64,000 nucleotides of DNA from Vibrio sp. STUT-A11 (GTDB lineage: Bacteria > Pseudomonadota > Gammaproteobacteria > Enterobacterales > Vibrionaceae). The first letter of the stretch is position 1, and every line of letters begins with the position of its first letter. The position numbers and the translations under genes are program-made. The stretch spans positions 2,356,001 to 2,420,000 of the forward strand of contig NZ_AP026763.1 in assembly GCF_026000435.1 (NCBI RefSeq), written 5' to 3'. The notes beneath the pieces were generated by a model that ran no database searches, was not told the origin of the DNA, and saw nothing but the letters and a program-made list of their open reading frames with translations. Below are positions 9,401 to 17,287 of this stretch, in pieces.

Positions 9401-9573
9401 ATTGTGGCGGAAGCCCCTTCGTAGCGTGTCGTAATTGACACGACAGGGCTTTCGATATCTGGCATTTCGCGTACAGAAAGCTTGCTGAATGACACAAAGC
9501 CAAACACGCAAAGCAGCATACTCAATACCAATGACGCGATAGGTCGTTTTACGGAAATGTCAGAAAGTAACAT
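6460..9573 (-). CDS. RND-family multidrug efflux pump, inner-membrane subunit
   Basis: The 1037-residue protein has the normal length and layout of a hydrophobe/amphiphile (HAE1) RND pump: an N-terminal membrane helix, two large periplasmic loops, and two sets of membrane helices. The proton-relay helix carries the paired aspartates in LSIGLVVDDAIVVVEN, and the second half repeats the pattern around VLAAQFESFVNPLVV. It would form a trimer that expels drugs, bile or dyes through an adaptor and a TolC-like channel using the proton or sodium gradient. Its start overlaps the stop of the adaptor gene by one base (TAATG), so the two are translationally coupled. No outer-membrane channel gene lies nearby, so shared TolC is likely. 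Several Vibrio pumps (VexEF or VmeCD types) are candidates for the ortholog; I cannot choose among them. Confidence 0.93.
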   Translation of the reverse strand: MLLSDISVKRPIASLVLSMLLCVFGFVSFSKLSVREMPDIESPVVSITTRYEGASATIIESQITSVLEDQLSGISGIDEISSTTRNSSSRITITFELGYDLNTGVSDVRDAVARAQRSLPDEADDPIVYKNNGSGEASLYINLSSAEMDRTQLTDYAERVLMDRFSLISGVSSIDLSGGLYKVMYVKLKPDLMAGRAVTASDITTALRNENLESPGGEVRNDSTVMSVRTARTYKTPDDFQYLVVKRANDGTPIYLKDVADVFIGAENENSTFKSDGVVNVSLGVVPQSDANPLEVAERVRSEVDNIQKFLPEGTRLAIDYDATVFIERSIEEVYSTLFITGGLVILVLYIFIGQARATLIPAVTVPVSLISSFIAAYYFGFSINLITLMALILSIGLVVDDAIVVVENIFHHIERGESPLLAAYKGTREVGFAVVATTFVLVMVFLPISFMDGMVGLLFTEFSVLLAMSVIFSSLIALTLTPVLGSQILKANVKPNRFNETVDRMFAKLEAGYRGALKGALKVRWIAPLVILSCMGGSYVLMNQVPAQLTPQEDRGVIFAFVRGADATSYNRMAANMDIVEDRLMPLLGQGFLKSFSIQTPAFGGQAGDQTGFVIMILEDWNDRNITAQQALGQVRGALAGVPDVRVFPFMPGFRGGSSEPVQFVLGGSDYDELLVWAEELKNKAEESPMMEGAEIDYSEKTPELLVTVDRQRAAELGVSVKDISDTLEIMLGGKSETTYVDRGEEYDVYLRGDENSFNNAADLSQIYLRTNSGELVTLDTVTKIEEVAASIRLSHYNKQKSITITANLSEGYTLGEALSYLDQEAIDSLPGDISVSYSGESKDFKENQSSVAVVFALALLVAYLVLAAQFESFVNPLVVMFTVPMGVFGGFLGLIVMSQGMNIYSQIGMVMLIGMVTKNGILIVEFANQLRDRGVEFEKAIIDAAARRLRPILMTAFTTLAGAIPLISSTGAGYESRVAVGTVIFFGMAFATIVTLFVIPAMYRLIAANTRAPGHVEAQLNKALSQDTKGRIAHP

Positions 9574-10673
9574 TAGTTTTCTTCCTTATCCGAATCGTTG
9601 CTCTGATTAGCGGACGTCATTTTTGGCGATTTGAGCGGAGCGACGATTTCTTCAACCTGAACACCATCACGCATGTTAACGATGCCTTGCACCACGATCT
9701 TGTCACCGACTTTTACGCCTGACTCAATCACAACTTCGTTGTCCACGCGAGCGCCAAGCAGCACCTCTGTACGTGTTGCTTTGTTGTTTTCATCAATGAC
9801 GTATACGTATCGCTTGGTACCAGAATACTCCAGTGCCTGTACTGGTATAATCGGTGCTTCAATCGCAGGAAATGCCAACGATGCATTCATCAGCATGCCC
9901 GGCTTTAGACGACTTTCCGGATTATCAAACTGAATACGCACGCGGAGATTCAGTGTTGCGGTATTAATACGAGTATCAATACCGGTCACTTTACCGATAA
10001 ACGTTTGCTTGCCCCACGCGCTGGTCTTGGCTTCAACGACCATCCCAACAGACAACATCGACAAGTATCGTTCTGGTATCTGCAGGTCCAATTCCATTAC
10101 AGAAAGATCATCCAGCGTTAAAAGTTCAGCGCCGACACTGACCATTTTTCCTCGGCTGAAGTCAATAAATCCCACAGTTCCAGAAAAAGGTGCCACTATA
10201 TGAAGATCAGCAAGGTTTGCTTTGGCTGCATCTAAACGAGCATCGGCAATTTGGACACTCGCCCTCTGAGCATCAATTTCCGTCGGAGTAATCGCATTTC
10301 GTGCGACTAAGCGCTGATACTCTTTCAGCTTACGTTGCTCATCTTTAAGGTAGGCCTGAGCTTCAACAAGCGCCGCTCTTGCTTTGTCATCGTTTAACTT
10401 AATCAGTAACTGCCCTTGCTGAACATTCTGATTCGCTTTTACGGCAATTTGCTCGACTTTGCCCGACACTTCAGGAGCAACAACCACCGACTCTGCAGCT
10501 TGCAACTTACCAATCAGAGTCAAAGACTGGTTGATTTCATGCGTTTCTACTTGCTCGGTTACAACCGTAACAGCAGATGGGCCGCGCAGTGCTGCTAACG
10601 TAGTTTGCGATGCCAATAATAGAGAAAGCGTTAAAACAGATAAGGGTAAAGTGGCTTTCATATTCATATTCAT
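9573..10673 (-). CDS. RND efflux periplasmic adaptor (membrane fusion protein)
   Basis: The 366-residue protein has an N-terminal signal peptide ending near QTTLAA, a biotinyl-lipoyl half-domain (VVVAPEVSGKVEQI), a helical hairpin (about residues 85-150), a second half-motif (IVAPFSGTVGFIDF) and a beta-barrel domain. It bridges the inner-membrane pump and the outer-membrane channel. There is no lipobox cysteine, so it is held by the signal region or is free in the periplasm. Three ATGs lie in a row (10673, 10667, 10661); the first is used, and none has a strong ribosome site. No regulator gene is adjacent. Confidence 0.9.
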   Translation of the reverse strand: MNMNMKATLPLSVLTLSLLLASQTTLAALRGPSAVTVVTEQVETHEINQSLTLIGKLQAAESVVVAPEVSGKVEQIAVKANQNVQQGQLLIKLNDDKARAALVEAQAYLKDEQRKLKEYQRLVARNAITPTEIDAQRASVQIADARLDAAKANLADLHIVAPFSGTVGFIDFSRGKMVSVGAELLTLDDLSVMELDLQIPERYLSMLSVGMVVEAKTSAWGKQTFIGKVTGIDTRINTATLNLRVRIQFDNPESRLKPGMLMNASLAFPAIEAPIIPVQALEYSGTKRYVYVIDENNKATRTEVLLGARVDNEVVIESGVKVGDKIVVQGIVNMRDGVQVEEIVAPLKSPKMTSANQSNDSDKEEN

Positions 10674-10872
10674 ATTCTTAGTTAAATTAGCGAATAAACT
10701 GAGGTCATTAAACTTTCTATAGTTTATCAATTGTTACGAGCCACAACGTCAAGTAGTGTAAATTGTGGTAGAAAATAGGAGATTGCTCTGTACAAAGGAC
10801 AAACAAAACGCTGACTTTCTAGCATCTTTGCATAAAAAGGCAGCATTCGACGTATAAATGCAAGAAAAACAC

Positions 10873-10900
10873 TTTACAGCCTGAGCGAGTTTGCTATGAT
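10873..10900 (+). promoter_or_regulatory. Promoter of the tRNA-Tyr operon
   Basis: TTTACA at 10873-10878 and TATGAT at 10895-10900 are separated by 16 bases. The discriminator TCGCTCCGC is GC-rich, as expected of a stable-RNA promoter under stringent control. The first tRNA starts 58 bases downstream. Confidence 0.75.
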
Positions 10901-10957
10901 TCGCTCCGCACTTGGGAGATGAGTTGGGAAAACAGCTTCTAAGTATAAAAACACCCT

Positions 10958-11042
<85 letters not shown>

Positions 11043-11146
11043 TATTTATTCTTGTGACTTTCTTTCGGTTAATAGCCTTTGGATAGATTGTGAGAAACAC
11101 TTGGAAAACGTGTTGGGAAAACAATTTCTAAGTATAAAAACACCCT

Positions 11147-11231
<85 letters not shown>

Positions 11232-11321
11232 TATTTCTTCTTGTGACTATCCTCTGGATAGATTGTGAGAAACACTTGGAAAACGTGTTGGGAAAACATT
11301 TTCTAAGTATAAAAACACCCT

Positions 11322-11406
<85 letters not shown>

Positions 11407-11497
11407 TATTTCTTCTTGTGACTATCCTCTGGATAGATTGTGAGAAACACTTGGAAAACGTGTTGGGAAAACAGCTTCTAAGTATAAAAATCACCCT

Positions 11498-11582
<85 letters not shown>

Positions 11583-11688
11583 TATTTCTTCTTGTGACTT
11601 CCTTTCGGTTAATAGCCTTTGGATAGATTGTGAGAAACACTTGGAAAATGTGTTGGGAAAACAATTTCTAAGTATAAAAAACAACCCT

Positions 11689-11773
<85 letters not shown>

Positions 11774-11778
11774 TATTG

Positions 11779-11807
11779 AAAAGCCAGCTCATTGAGCTGG
11801 CTTTTTT
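11779..11807 (+). terminator. Rho-independent terminator of the tRNA-Tyr operon
   Basis: AAGCCAGCTCA pairs with TTGAGCTGGCTT, an almost loop-free stem followed by a run of six Ts. It starts six bases after the last CCA. Confidence 0.92.
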
Positions 11808-11942
11808 CGTTTCAGCGATCTATCAACGATTCATACCATATATGGAAAATTAACTGGTCAGGGAACAGGGTTCGATAAACAAACTCTATTTGCCATGGAT
11901 GGCAAATCGAAGCCCTATAGATGCGTTCTTATAAACATACGG

Positions 11943-12017
11943 TGCGTGTTTGTGTTCGATGCCTGTTTTCTGGTTCTCTATCATTAAGTATGGCCACTTT
12001 CTTACTTAGGTTGGTAT
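11943..12017 (+). repeat. Dispersed repeat family 2, copy A (75 bp)
   Basis: This 75-bp segment matches the reverse complement of 59953-60027 with no gaps and three substitutions, all transitions. It contains GTTCGATGCCT, ATCATTAAGTATG and CTTACTTAGGTTGGTAT. It has no coding frame. It lies between the tRNA-Tyr operon and the converging Tim44-like gene. Confidence 0.8.
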
Positions 12018-12063
12018 CAGAGATACACTAATCATTGTTCATTGATAATCGGTAGAAGAGCGC

Positions 12064-12144
12064 TTCCGTATTCCGTATTCCGTATTCCGTATTCCGTATT
12101 CCGTATTCCGTATTCCGTATTCCGTATTCCGTATTCCGTATTCC
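12064..12144. repeat. Heptanucleotide tandem repeat, 11 copies of TTCCGTA plus TTCC
   Basis: Eleven exact head-to-tail copies of TTCCGTA run from 12064 to 12140, followed by a partial copy. It is non-coding, between the tRNA operon and a converging gene. The rest of the 467-base gap (11774-12240) holds the tRNA terminator, repeat copy A and the terminator of the next gene, but no gene. Confidence 0.95.
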
Positions 12145-12181
12145 AGTAAATCCAAAATTCACCTTTCCAACAACACCAGGC

Positions 12182-12210
12182 AAAAAAATCCCGCTATAAA
12201 AGCGGGATTT
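12182..12210 (-). terminator. Rho-independent terminator of the Tim44-like gene
   Basis: On the minus strand AAATCCCGCT pairs with AGCGGGATTT and a run of seven Ts follows. It lies just past the stop codon at 12241. Confidence 0.88.
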
Positions 12211-12240
12211 TATTGATACTAAATTGAACGCTATTGAATA

Positions 12241-13116
12241 TTAACCTTGAATACCAACAATCAGCCACGGTGCGTTTGGTACCGTAAGGTCACGCTCAAG
12301 GTGCCAAATATCAGTGATATCTTCTTCGATACCTTCGACAGCATCGCGGTAACGACCACTAAACTGCAAGCTGAGTTCTGCTTTGTTAGCGTTATGGTCC
12401 GCGCGAACAATCTCTGCATCAACGTACATGACATCGGTATGCTGCTCACCGTCTAATTTTGCACGCTCTGCTTTCAGATCATCAAGCAGACTCGGAGAAA
12501 CATACTCTTCGATAGTGTCTAGCTGATTGTGATTCCACGCACCTTGTAAGACACGGTAATGCTCACGAGCACCATTCACAAACCCTGCTTGGTCAAAGCC
12601 CGGTGGATAGTTGTGTGGAACGTCAGCTTGTGCGCCGAAGCCACCAAAACCACCTGCATTTACGTTTGATTGTTGCTCAAAATTTTGTGTGTTCGGCTGC
12701 TCGAACTTCGAGCTGTTACCACCAAATGCTGGCTGCTGACGATGCTGATTCATACTGCCCTGCTTCGCCCCTAACATACCGCGCATCAGTTTAAAGATCA
12801 GGAATGCAATCAAACCAATAATAAGGATATCCATAAATTGGATACCTTCAAAAGCACCGCCAAAGAATGCTGCGAGAAGACCACCAGCCAAAAGGCCACC
12901 GAGTAAACCACCCATTAAGCCTTTCTTACTTGAAGACTTGGTAGCTTGATCTTTACCGACGGTACTCGTGTTTGTCGCTTGCTTTTGTGTCGGTGCAGGT
13001 GCTGTCTTATAGCTCTTACCAAAAGACTTACCACCACCAAACTTTTTCGCTTCTGCAATAGGCGTTACTGCAACAGTAAACATTAACAGAGCAACAATCG
13101 AAAATATGCGTTTCAT
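12241..13116 (-). CDS. Tim44-like domain membrane protein
   Basis: The 291-residue protein has an N-terminal signal or anchor segment (MFTVAVTPIAEA), a low-complexity Lys/Ser/Thr/Gly region, a glycine-rich hydrophobic stretch (GLMGGLLGGLLAGGLLAAFF), a second membrane segment (ILIIGLIAFLIFKLM), a Gln/Asn/Gly-rich linker and a C-terminal Tim44-like domain (GAREHYRVLQGAWNHNQLDT onwards). The Tim44 fold is used for protein contacts at membranes; the bacterial members have no settled role. AAGGAT lies before the ATG at 13116. Confidence 0.85.
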   Translation of the reverse strand: MKRIFSIVALLMFTVAVTPIAEAKKFGGGKSFGKSYKTAPAPTQKQATNTSTVGKDQATKSSSKKGLMGGLLGGLLAGGLLAAFFGGAFEGIQFMDILIIGLIAFLIFKLMRGMLGAKQGSMNQHRQQPAFGGNSSKFEQPNTQNFEQQSNVNAGGFGGFGAQADVPHNYPPGFDQAGFVNGAREHYRVLQGAWNHNQLDTIEEYVSPSLLDDLKAERAKLDGEQHTDVMYVDAEIVRADHNANKAELSLQFSGRYRDAVEGIEEDITDIWHLERDLTVPNAPWLIVGIQG

Positions 13117-13371
13117 CGTTATCCTTACAATTGACGATAGTGATCCAAGAATGTGCCCAACTGAACCATCACTTTAGTGTTTCAGATAGTGGCACGTCAA
13201 AGATGAGTGTTGATTCATCATACTCCGTATGCATGCTCATTAAAACAATCTAACCGGTCCGACATGTATCAGAATATTGCCAAACTTACACTCGTTGATT
13301 ATTTCTCATGCAAGTATCAGTAACAACACACAAATTGCCCCCTTGTAGTGCTCAATTGGCGACAGGATTTA
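13117..13371. other. Intergenic region between the Tim44-like and TetR genes
   Basis: These bases separate two divergent genes. Promoters for the minus-strand gene must lie here but none stands out. I see no gene or repeat. The TetR-side promoter and operator start at 13372. Confidence 0.5.
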
Positions 13372-13417
13372 TTGACGGTGAATAACTAGCCGACTATCAT
13401 ATTGAACATTGTTCAAT
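13372..13417 (+). promoter_or_regulatory. Promoter and self-operator of the TetR gene
   Basis: TTGACG (13372-13377), a 17-base spacer and TATCAT (13395-13400) form a sigma-70 promoter. The perfect palindrome ATTGAACATTGTTCAAT (13401-13417) begins immediately after the -10 box and covers the expected start site, the classical position for repression by the TetR-type protein encoded next. Confidence 0.75.
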
Positions 13418-13432
13418 AAAGCAGTTTGAAGT

Positions 13433-14023
13433 ATGGCGCGTAGAAACGATCACACCAGAGAAGAGTTAATAAACCTGACCTTAGCAACCGTTAGAGACTT
13501 TTTGGAAGAGAATTCCTATCACGAACTTAGTCTTCGTAAAATCGCTAATATGATCGGTTATGTGCCGAGTACATTAGTTAATATTTTCGGTAACTATAAC
13601 TTACTACTTTTGCATGCTGTTGCTCAGACCCTGGATGAATTATCCCAAGAGTCGAGAAAAGCGACAAACAGTTGCAAAGACGCTCACGAAGCACTGTTTG
13701 AACTGGCTTGTTGCTACCACGATTTTGCCCTTAAACATCCTTACCGCTGGCAATTGGTCTTCGAGCACAACATGAACGGAGCGGAACTCCCCGATTGGCA
13801 GGCAAAACGCATTGATGACATGACAGGTATGCTAGAGTCACTGCTCGCACAAATTGCGCCACACCGGACAGAGTCCGAAGTGATTCAAGCCAGTCGTGTG
13901 TTGTGGTCTGGAGTACATGGCATTACCCTACTCAGCGTAGATGATAAATTTTTCTCGAGTGAACCAGTGGACGGTAAAGTTTTAATAAGTAACCTGCTAT
14001 CTAACTACCTCAATAACTGGTAA
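13433..14023 (+). CDS. TetR-family transcriptional regulator with WHG-type C-terminal domain
   Basis: The 196-residue protein has an N-terminal TetR helix-turn-helix (SYHELSLRKIANMIGYVPST, then VNIFGNYNLLL) and a C-terminal ligand domain resembling the WHG type (HPYRWQLVFEH, ASRVLWSGVHGITLLS). It would repress its own operon by binding the palindrome at 13401-13417, released by an unknown ligand, perhaps a fatty acid or lysolipid given the next gene. It ends 13 bases before the transporter-acyltransferase gene, so the two are one operon. The ribosome site is weak. Confidence 0.85.
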   Translation: MARRNDHTREELINLTLATVRDFLEENSYHELSLRKIANMIGYVPSTLVNIFGNYNLLLLHAVAQTLDELSQESRKATNSCKDAHEALFELACCYHDFALKHPYRWQLVFEHNMNGAELPDWQAKRIDDMTGMLESLLAQIAPHRTESEVIQASRVLWSGVHGITLLSVDDKFFSSEPVDGKVLISNLLSNYLNNW

Positions 14024-14036
14024 TAAAGGATTAGAC

Positions 14037-15911
14037 ATGTCACCGGACAGACATCCCTCCTTGCTTAGACAAAGAAAGTTCCTGCCTTATTTTATTACTC
14101 AGTTTTTTGGCGCTTTCAATGACAACATTTTTAAGAACGTTTTACTGCTTTTTGTCGCCTTTTCTGGTGCCGATGCTTTACCTATCTCCAGCAACCTGTT
14201 CATCAATTTAGCAGCGGGTTTATTCATTCTTCCTTTCTTTCTGTTTTCTGCCTCGGCGGGTGTGTTAGCAGACAAGTACGAAAAATCCTGGTTTATCCGC
14301 AAGGTAAAGTTATTTGAAATTGCGATCATGGCTTTGGGCGCAATTGGCTTTGTTACCGAAAGTTATGGCGTGTTATTACTGCTGTTGTTTTTGATGGGCA
14401 CTCAGTCTGCATTTTTTGGTCCGGTAAAGTACGCCCTTCTGCCACAAAATCTTGATGAAAAAGAGCTGATCCCAGGTAACGCATTTGTCGAAGCGGGTAC
14501 CTTTATCGCGATTCTGATTGGGACGCTGGGAGCCGGCATTATTGCCTCATCAGAGAATGCCAAATACCTCGCGGCGTTTTGCGTGGTTCTATTTGCACTG
14601 CTCGGTTATTTATCAAGCCGCTTCATTCCATTTTCAGCGGCAGGTGCACCGAACTTGACCTTTCGCTGGCAACCATACAAACAAACCAAACACACACTCT
14701 CAATTTGTAAATCTGATCGGGTCGTCTTTCAATCTATTATGGCGATCAGCTGGTTCTGGTTCTTAGGTGCGGCTTACCTGACCCAATTTCCAAACTTCAC
14801 TAAAGTGTATCTAAACGGGACAGAGAGTGCGGTTTCCTTCTTACTTGCCCTCTTCTCGATTGGTATTGCGTTTGGTTCACTGATTTGTAACTGGATCTCC
14901 AACCATCGAATCGAAGTCGGCATCGTCCCAATTGGTGCACTTGGCATCACGATATTCGGTTACTTGATGGCTACCTCGATTCCAAGCGACCTACCTCAAT
15001 TTGAAACCTTTAAGGAGTTCATCGCCTTCCAAGGTTACTGGCCACTGTTTTTCTATTTATTGATGATTGGCGCATCAGGCGGCTTATTCATTGTTCCACT
15101 TTACGCTTTAATGCAGCACAGAGCGAAAGAAACTGAGCGCGCTCAAGTTATCGCCGGACTCAATATCTTTAACTCGTTCTTTATGGTTGGTAGTGCAGTG
15201 CTAGGCATTGTCTGCTTGAGCGTACTTGAAATGACGATTCCACAGTTGTTTGCTCTGCTTGCAGCACTCAATTTCCTCGTCACTGTGTACCTATTTATGC
15301 AGGTACCCATCTTCGTCGTGCGCTTTATTGTTTGGATGCTGACTCACACCATCTATCGGGTCAAACACAAGAACCTGCATCATTTGCCAGAAAGTGGTGG
15401 CGCACTGATCGTATGTAATCATGTCAGTTACATGGATGCGTTGCTTTTGAGCGCGGTATGCCCTCGATTAATTCGCTTTGTCATGGAAGAAGATTATGCC
15501 AACCTACCTCCTATCCGAGGCTTCTTACGTCGGACAGGCGTTATCCCTATTTCAGCAAACAGCAGGCAATCTATTCGACGAGCATTTAGCGAGGTAGAAA
15601 ACGCCTTAGCTGAAGGTCATATCGTGTGTATCTTCCCTGAAGGTAAACTGACCTCTGACGGTGAAATGCATGAGTTTATGCGCGGTATTGATATTATTTT
15701 GCACCGTAGCCCTGTGCCTGTCATCCCTGTCGCGCTAAAAGGGCTTTGGGGAAGCTACTTTAGTCGGTGCAAAGGCAGAGCCTGTAAAGGGCTTCCAACT
15801 CGGTTCTGGTCAAAACTAGAAATCGAAGCGGGCTCGCCAGTCCAGCCAAGTGATGCAACGGCTCAATTTATGTTTGAGAAGGTACGAGAACTGCGCGGTG
15901 ATTGGCGCTAA
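14037..15911 (+). CDS. MFS transporter fused to a PlsC-type acyltransferase
   Basis: The 624-residue protein has an N-terminal major facilitator domain of about 12 helices (residues 1-415), starting QFFGAFNDNIFKNVLL and resembling the lysophospholipid flippase LplT. Residues 430-624 are a glycerolipid acyltransferase with NHVSYMDALLL (the HX4D catalytic motif) and FPEGKLTSDGEM. Separate LplT and Aas proteins import and re-acylate lysophosphatidylethanolamine in E. coli. Here flippase and acyltransferase are one chain, without the acyl-ACP synthetase domain that follows the acyltransferase in Aas. The likely role is lysophospholipid repair at the inner membrane; the substrate is inferred. It sits in an operon with the TetR gene. 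Confidence 0.88.
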   Translation: MSPDRHPSLLRQRKFLPYFITQFFGAFNDNIFKNVLLLFVAFSGADALPISSNLFINLAAGLFILPFFLFSASAGVLADKYEKSWFIRKVKLFEIAIMALGAIGFVTESYGVLLLLLFLMGTQSAFFGPVKYALLPQNLDEKELIPGNAFVEAGTFIAILIGTLGAGIIASSENAKYLAAFCVVLFALLGYLSSRFIPFSAAGAPNLTFRWQPYKQTKHTLSICKSDRVVFQSIMAISWFWFLGAAYLTQFPNFTKVYLNGTESAVSFLLALFSIGIAFGSLICNWISNHRIEVGIVPIGALGITIFGYLMATSIPSDLPQFETFKEFIAFQGYWPLFFYLLMIGASGGLFIVPLYALMQHRAKETERAQVIAGLNIFNSFFMVGSAVLGIVCLSVLEMTIPQLFALLAALNFLVTVYLFMQVPIFVVRFIVWMLTHTIYRVKHKNLHHLPESGGALIVCNHVSYMDALLLSAVCPRLIRFVMEEDYANLPPIRGFLRRTGVIPISANSRQSIRRAFSEVENALAEGHIVCIFPEGKLTSDGEMHEFMRGIDIILHRSPVPVIPVALKGLWGSYFSRCKGRACKGLPTRFWSKLEIEAGSPVQPSDATAQFMFEKVRELRGDWR

Positions 15912-15933
15912 TAAGTCCCGTTAAATCTATACT

Positions 15934-15972
15934 TTTGAACACATGTTTAGGATGACTGAACATGTGTTCAAA
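15934..15972. repeat. Perfect 14-bp inverted repeat between the acyltransferase and YeiH genes
   Basis: TTTGAACACATGTT (15934-15947) and its exact complement (15959-15972) flank an 11-base loop. No T-run follows. The outer halves TTGAACA and TGTTCAA are the same half-sites as in the TetR operator at 13401-13417, so this could be a second regulator site for the downstream gene or an RNA hairpin. Confidence 0.6.
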
Positions 15973-16043
15973 TCATTAAGACAAACTGACCATAAGCGAT
16001 GCGATATACTCACACTTTCACAAACAATAACGAATAATATACC

Positions 16044-16976
16044 TTGAATAAAAAGTATCTTCTTTTTGGATTAGCGCTGCTGTTTTGCCTGACCCCTTTT
16101 GTATCCTCACCTATCGCGTTAATCATCGGTTTTTTGTTGGCAAGCTTTAATTTTGTGCCGACCGAAATTCCGATTGCATCTTTCACCAAAAAGCTGCTTT
16201 CTTATTCCATTATTGGTTTAGGGTTTGGGATTAATTTCGAGCAGGCTCTGGCGGTTACGTCTGATGGTATCGGTCTTATCATCTCAACCATATTCGGTAC
16301 ATTGGTGATCGGTTCGCTCATTGCCAAAGCCATTAAACTTGAAACAATGACAGCGTATTTAATTTCTTCTGGCACTGCGATTTGTGGTGGCAGCGCTATC
16401 GCTGCTGTCGCGCCCGCGATCAAAGCCAAAGATGAACAGATTGGATTGGCACTGGCAACCGTCTTCGTCCTGAATTCGGTCGCCCTATTCGTCTTCCCTG
16501 TCATCGGCCACGCCCTAAACTTAGACCAACATACCTTTGGTACTTGGGCAGCAATTGCCATTCATGATACTTCATCTGTTGTGGGGGCAGCTTCGGCATA
16601 CGGAGAGGAGGCGCTTACCACAGCAACGACCCTCAAACTAGCACGCGCGCTTTGGATCATTCCGGTTGCATTAGTTAGTGCAGTGATTTTCTCCCGAGGT
16701 AATGGAGAAGATGGTTCAGGTAAGATAGCGATTCCTTACTTTATCTTTTGGTACTGCGCGGCCATCGCGTTCAGTGACTTTTTGCCACAATTTGACGTGA
16801 TCTATCACGGAATTTTTACTGTGGCGAAGCAGGCTCTGGTGGTGTGTTTGTTCTTGATAGGTTGCAGTATTTCTGTATCTAAACTGAAATCCGCTGGCTC
16901 TAAGCCATTACTGTTTGGTGTCAGTTTGTGGGTTTTAGTTTCTGTATCTTCACTTACCTGGTTGATGGTTCACTGA
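16044..16976 (+). CDS. YeiH-family putative anion exporter
   Basis: The 310-residue protein has about nine or ten membrane segments and the family signature [19 protein letters not shown], followed by [18 protein letters not shown] and [13 protein letters not shown]. The family (UPF0324, YeiH) is annotated as putative sulfate exporters; experimental support is thin. The start is a TTG at 16044 because no ATG lies before the first membrane helix; the ribosome site is poor. A perfect inverted repeat lies upstream. Confidence 0.82.
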   Translation: MNKKYLLFGLALLFCLTPFVSSPIALIIGFLLASFNFVPTEIPIASFTKKLLSYSIIGLGFGINFEQALAVTSDGIGLIISTIFGTLVIGSLIAKAIKLETMTAYLISSGTAICGGSAIAAVAPAIKAKDEQIGLALATVFVLNSVALFVFPVIGHALNLDQHTFGTWAAIAIHDTSSVVGAASAYGEEALTTATTLKLARALWIIPVALVSAVIFSRGNGEDGSGKIAIPYFIFWYCAAIAFSDFLPQFDVIYHGIFTVAKQALVVCLFLIGCSISVSKLKSAGSKPLLFGVSLWVLVSVSSLTWLMVH

Positions 16977-17001
16977 GCCAATCAACCGTAGAAAATATTA
17001 A

Positions 17002-17181
17002 TCAAACGCTTCCTGACTCAGTTCTGCCTGGCACACGAGCACTTTGTTGTTTGTGAATAAAAACTAAAGCGATCGCGATGAGAAATGCCGTCAGTTCAGC
17101 TAAAGAACGAGCTAATCCTTCACTGTTTAGTGAGATGCCTATTTGAAGCAGAACTGCCGCAATTAACACAGTCTTGACCAT
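17002..17181 (-). CDS. Small membrane protein, 59 residues
   Basis: An ATG at 17181 is preceded by AAGG at good spacing and opens a 59-codon frame ending at TGA (17002-17004). The product starts MVKTVLIAAVLLQIGISL and has a second hydrophobic segment (ELTAFLIAIALVFIH), then a basic polar tail (KQQSARVPGRTESGSV), so it reads as a two-helix membrane protein. I do not recognise the family. It follows menE on the same strand after 106 bases and may be read through from the men operon or have its own promoter. Confidence 0.55.
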   Translation of the reverse strand: MVKTVLIAAVLLQIGISLNSEGLARSLAELTAFLIAIALVFIHKQQSARVPGRTESGSV

Positions 17182-17287
17182 ACTGAACCTTATGCTTATA
17201 TTCTCTAGAATGAAGCGTAATTATGATTCAGTGTTATAAGGATACAAAATTCCCTTTATGACTAACACATAGCAAAATTGACTAACC

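Noticed and set aside
12064..12144. CRISPR array
   Set aside because: The repeat is a 7-base head-to-tail unit without spacers; there are no cas genes.
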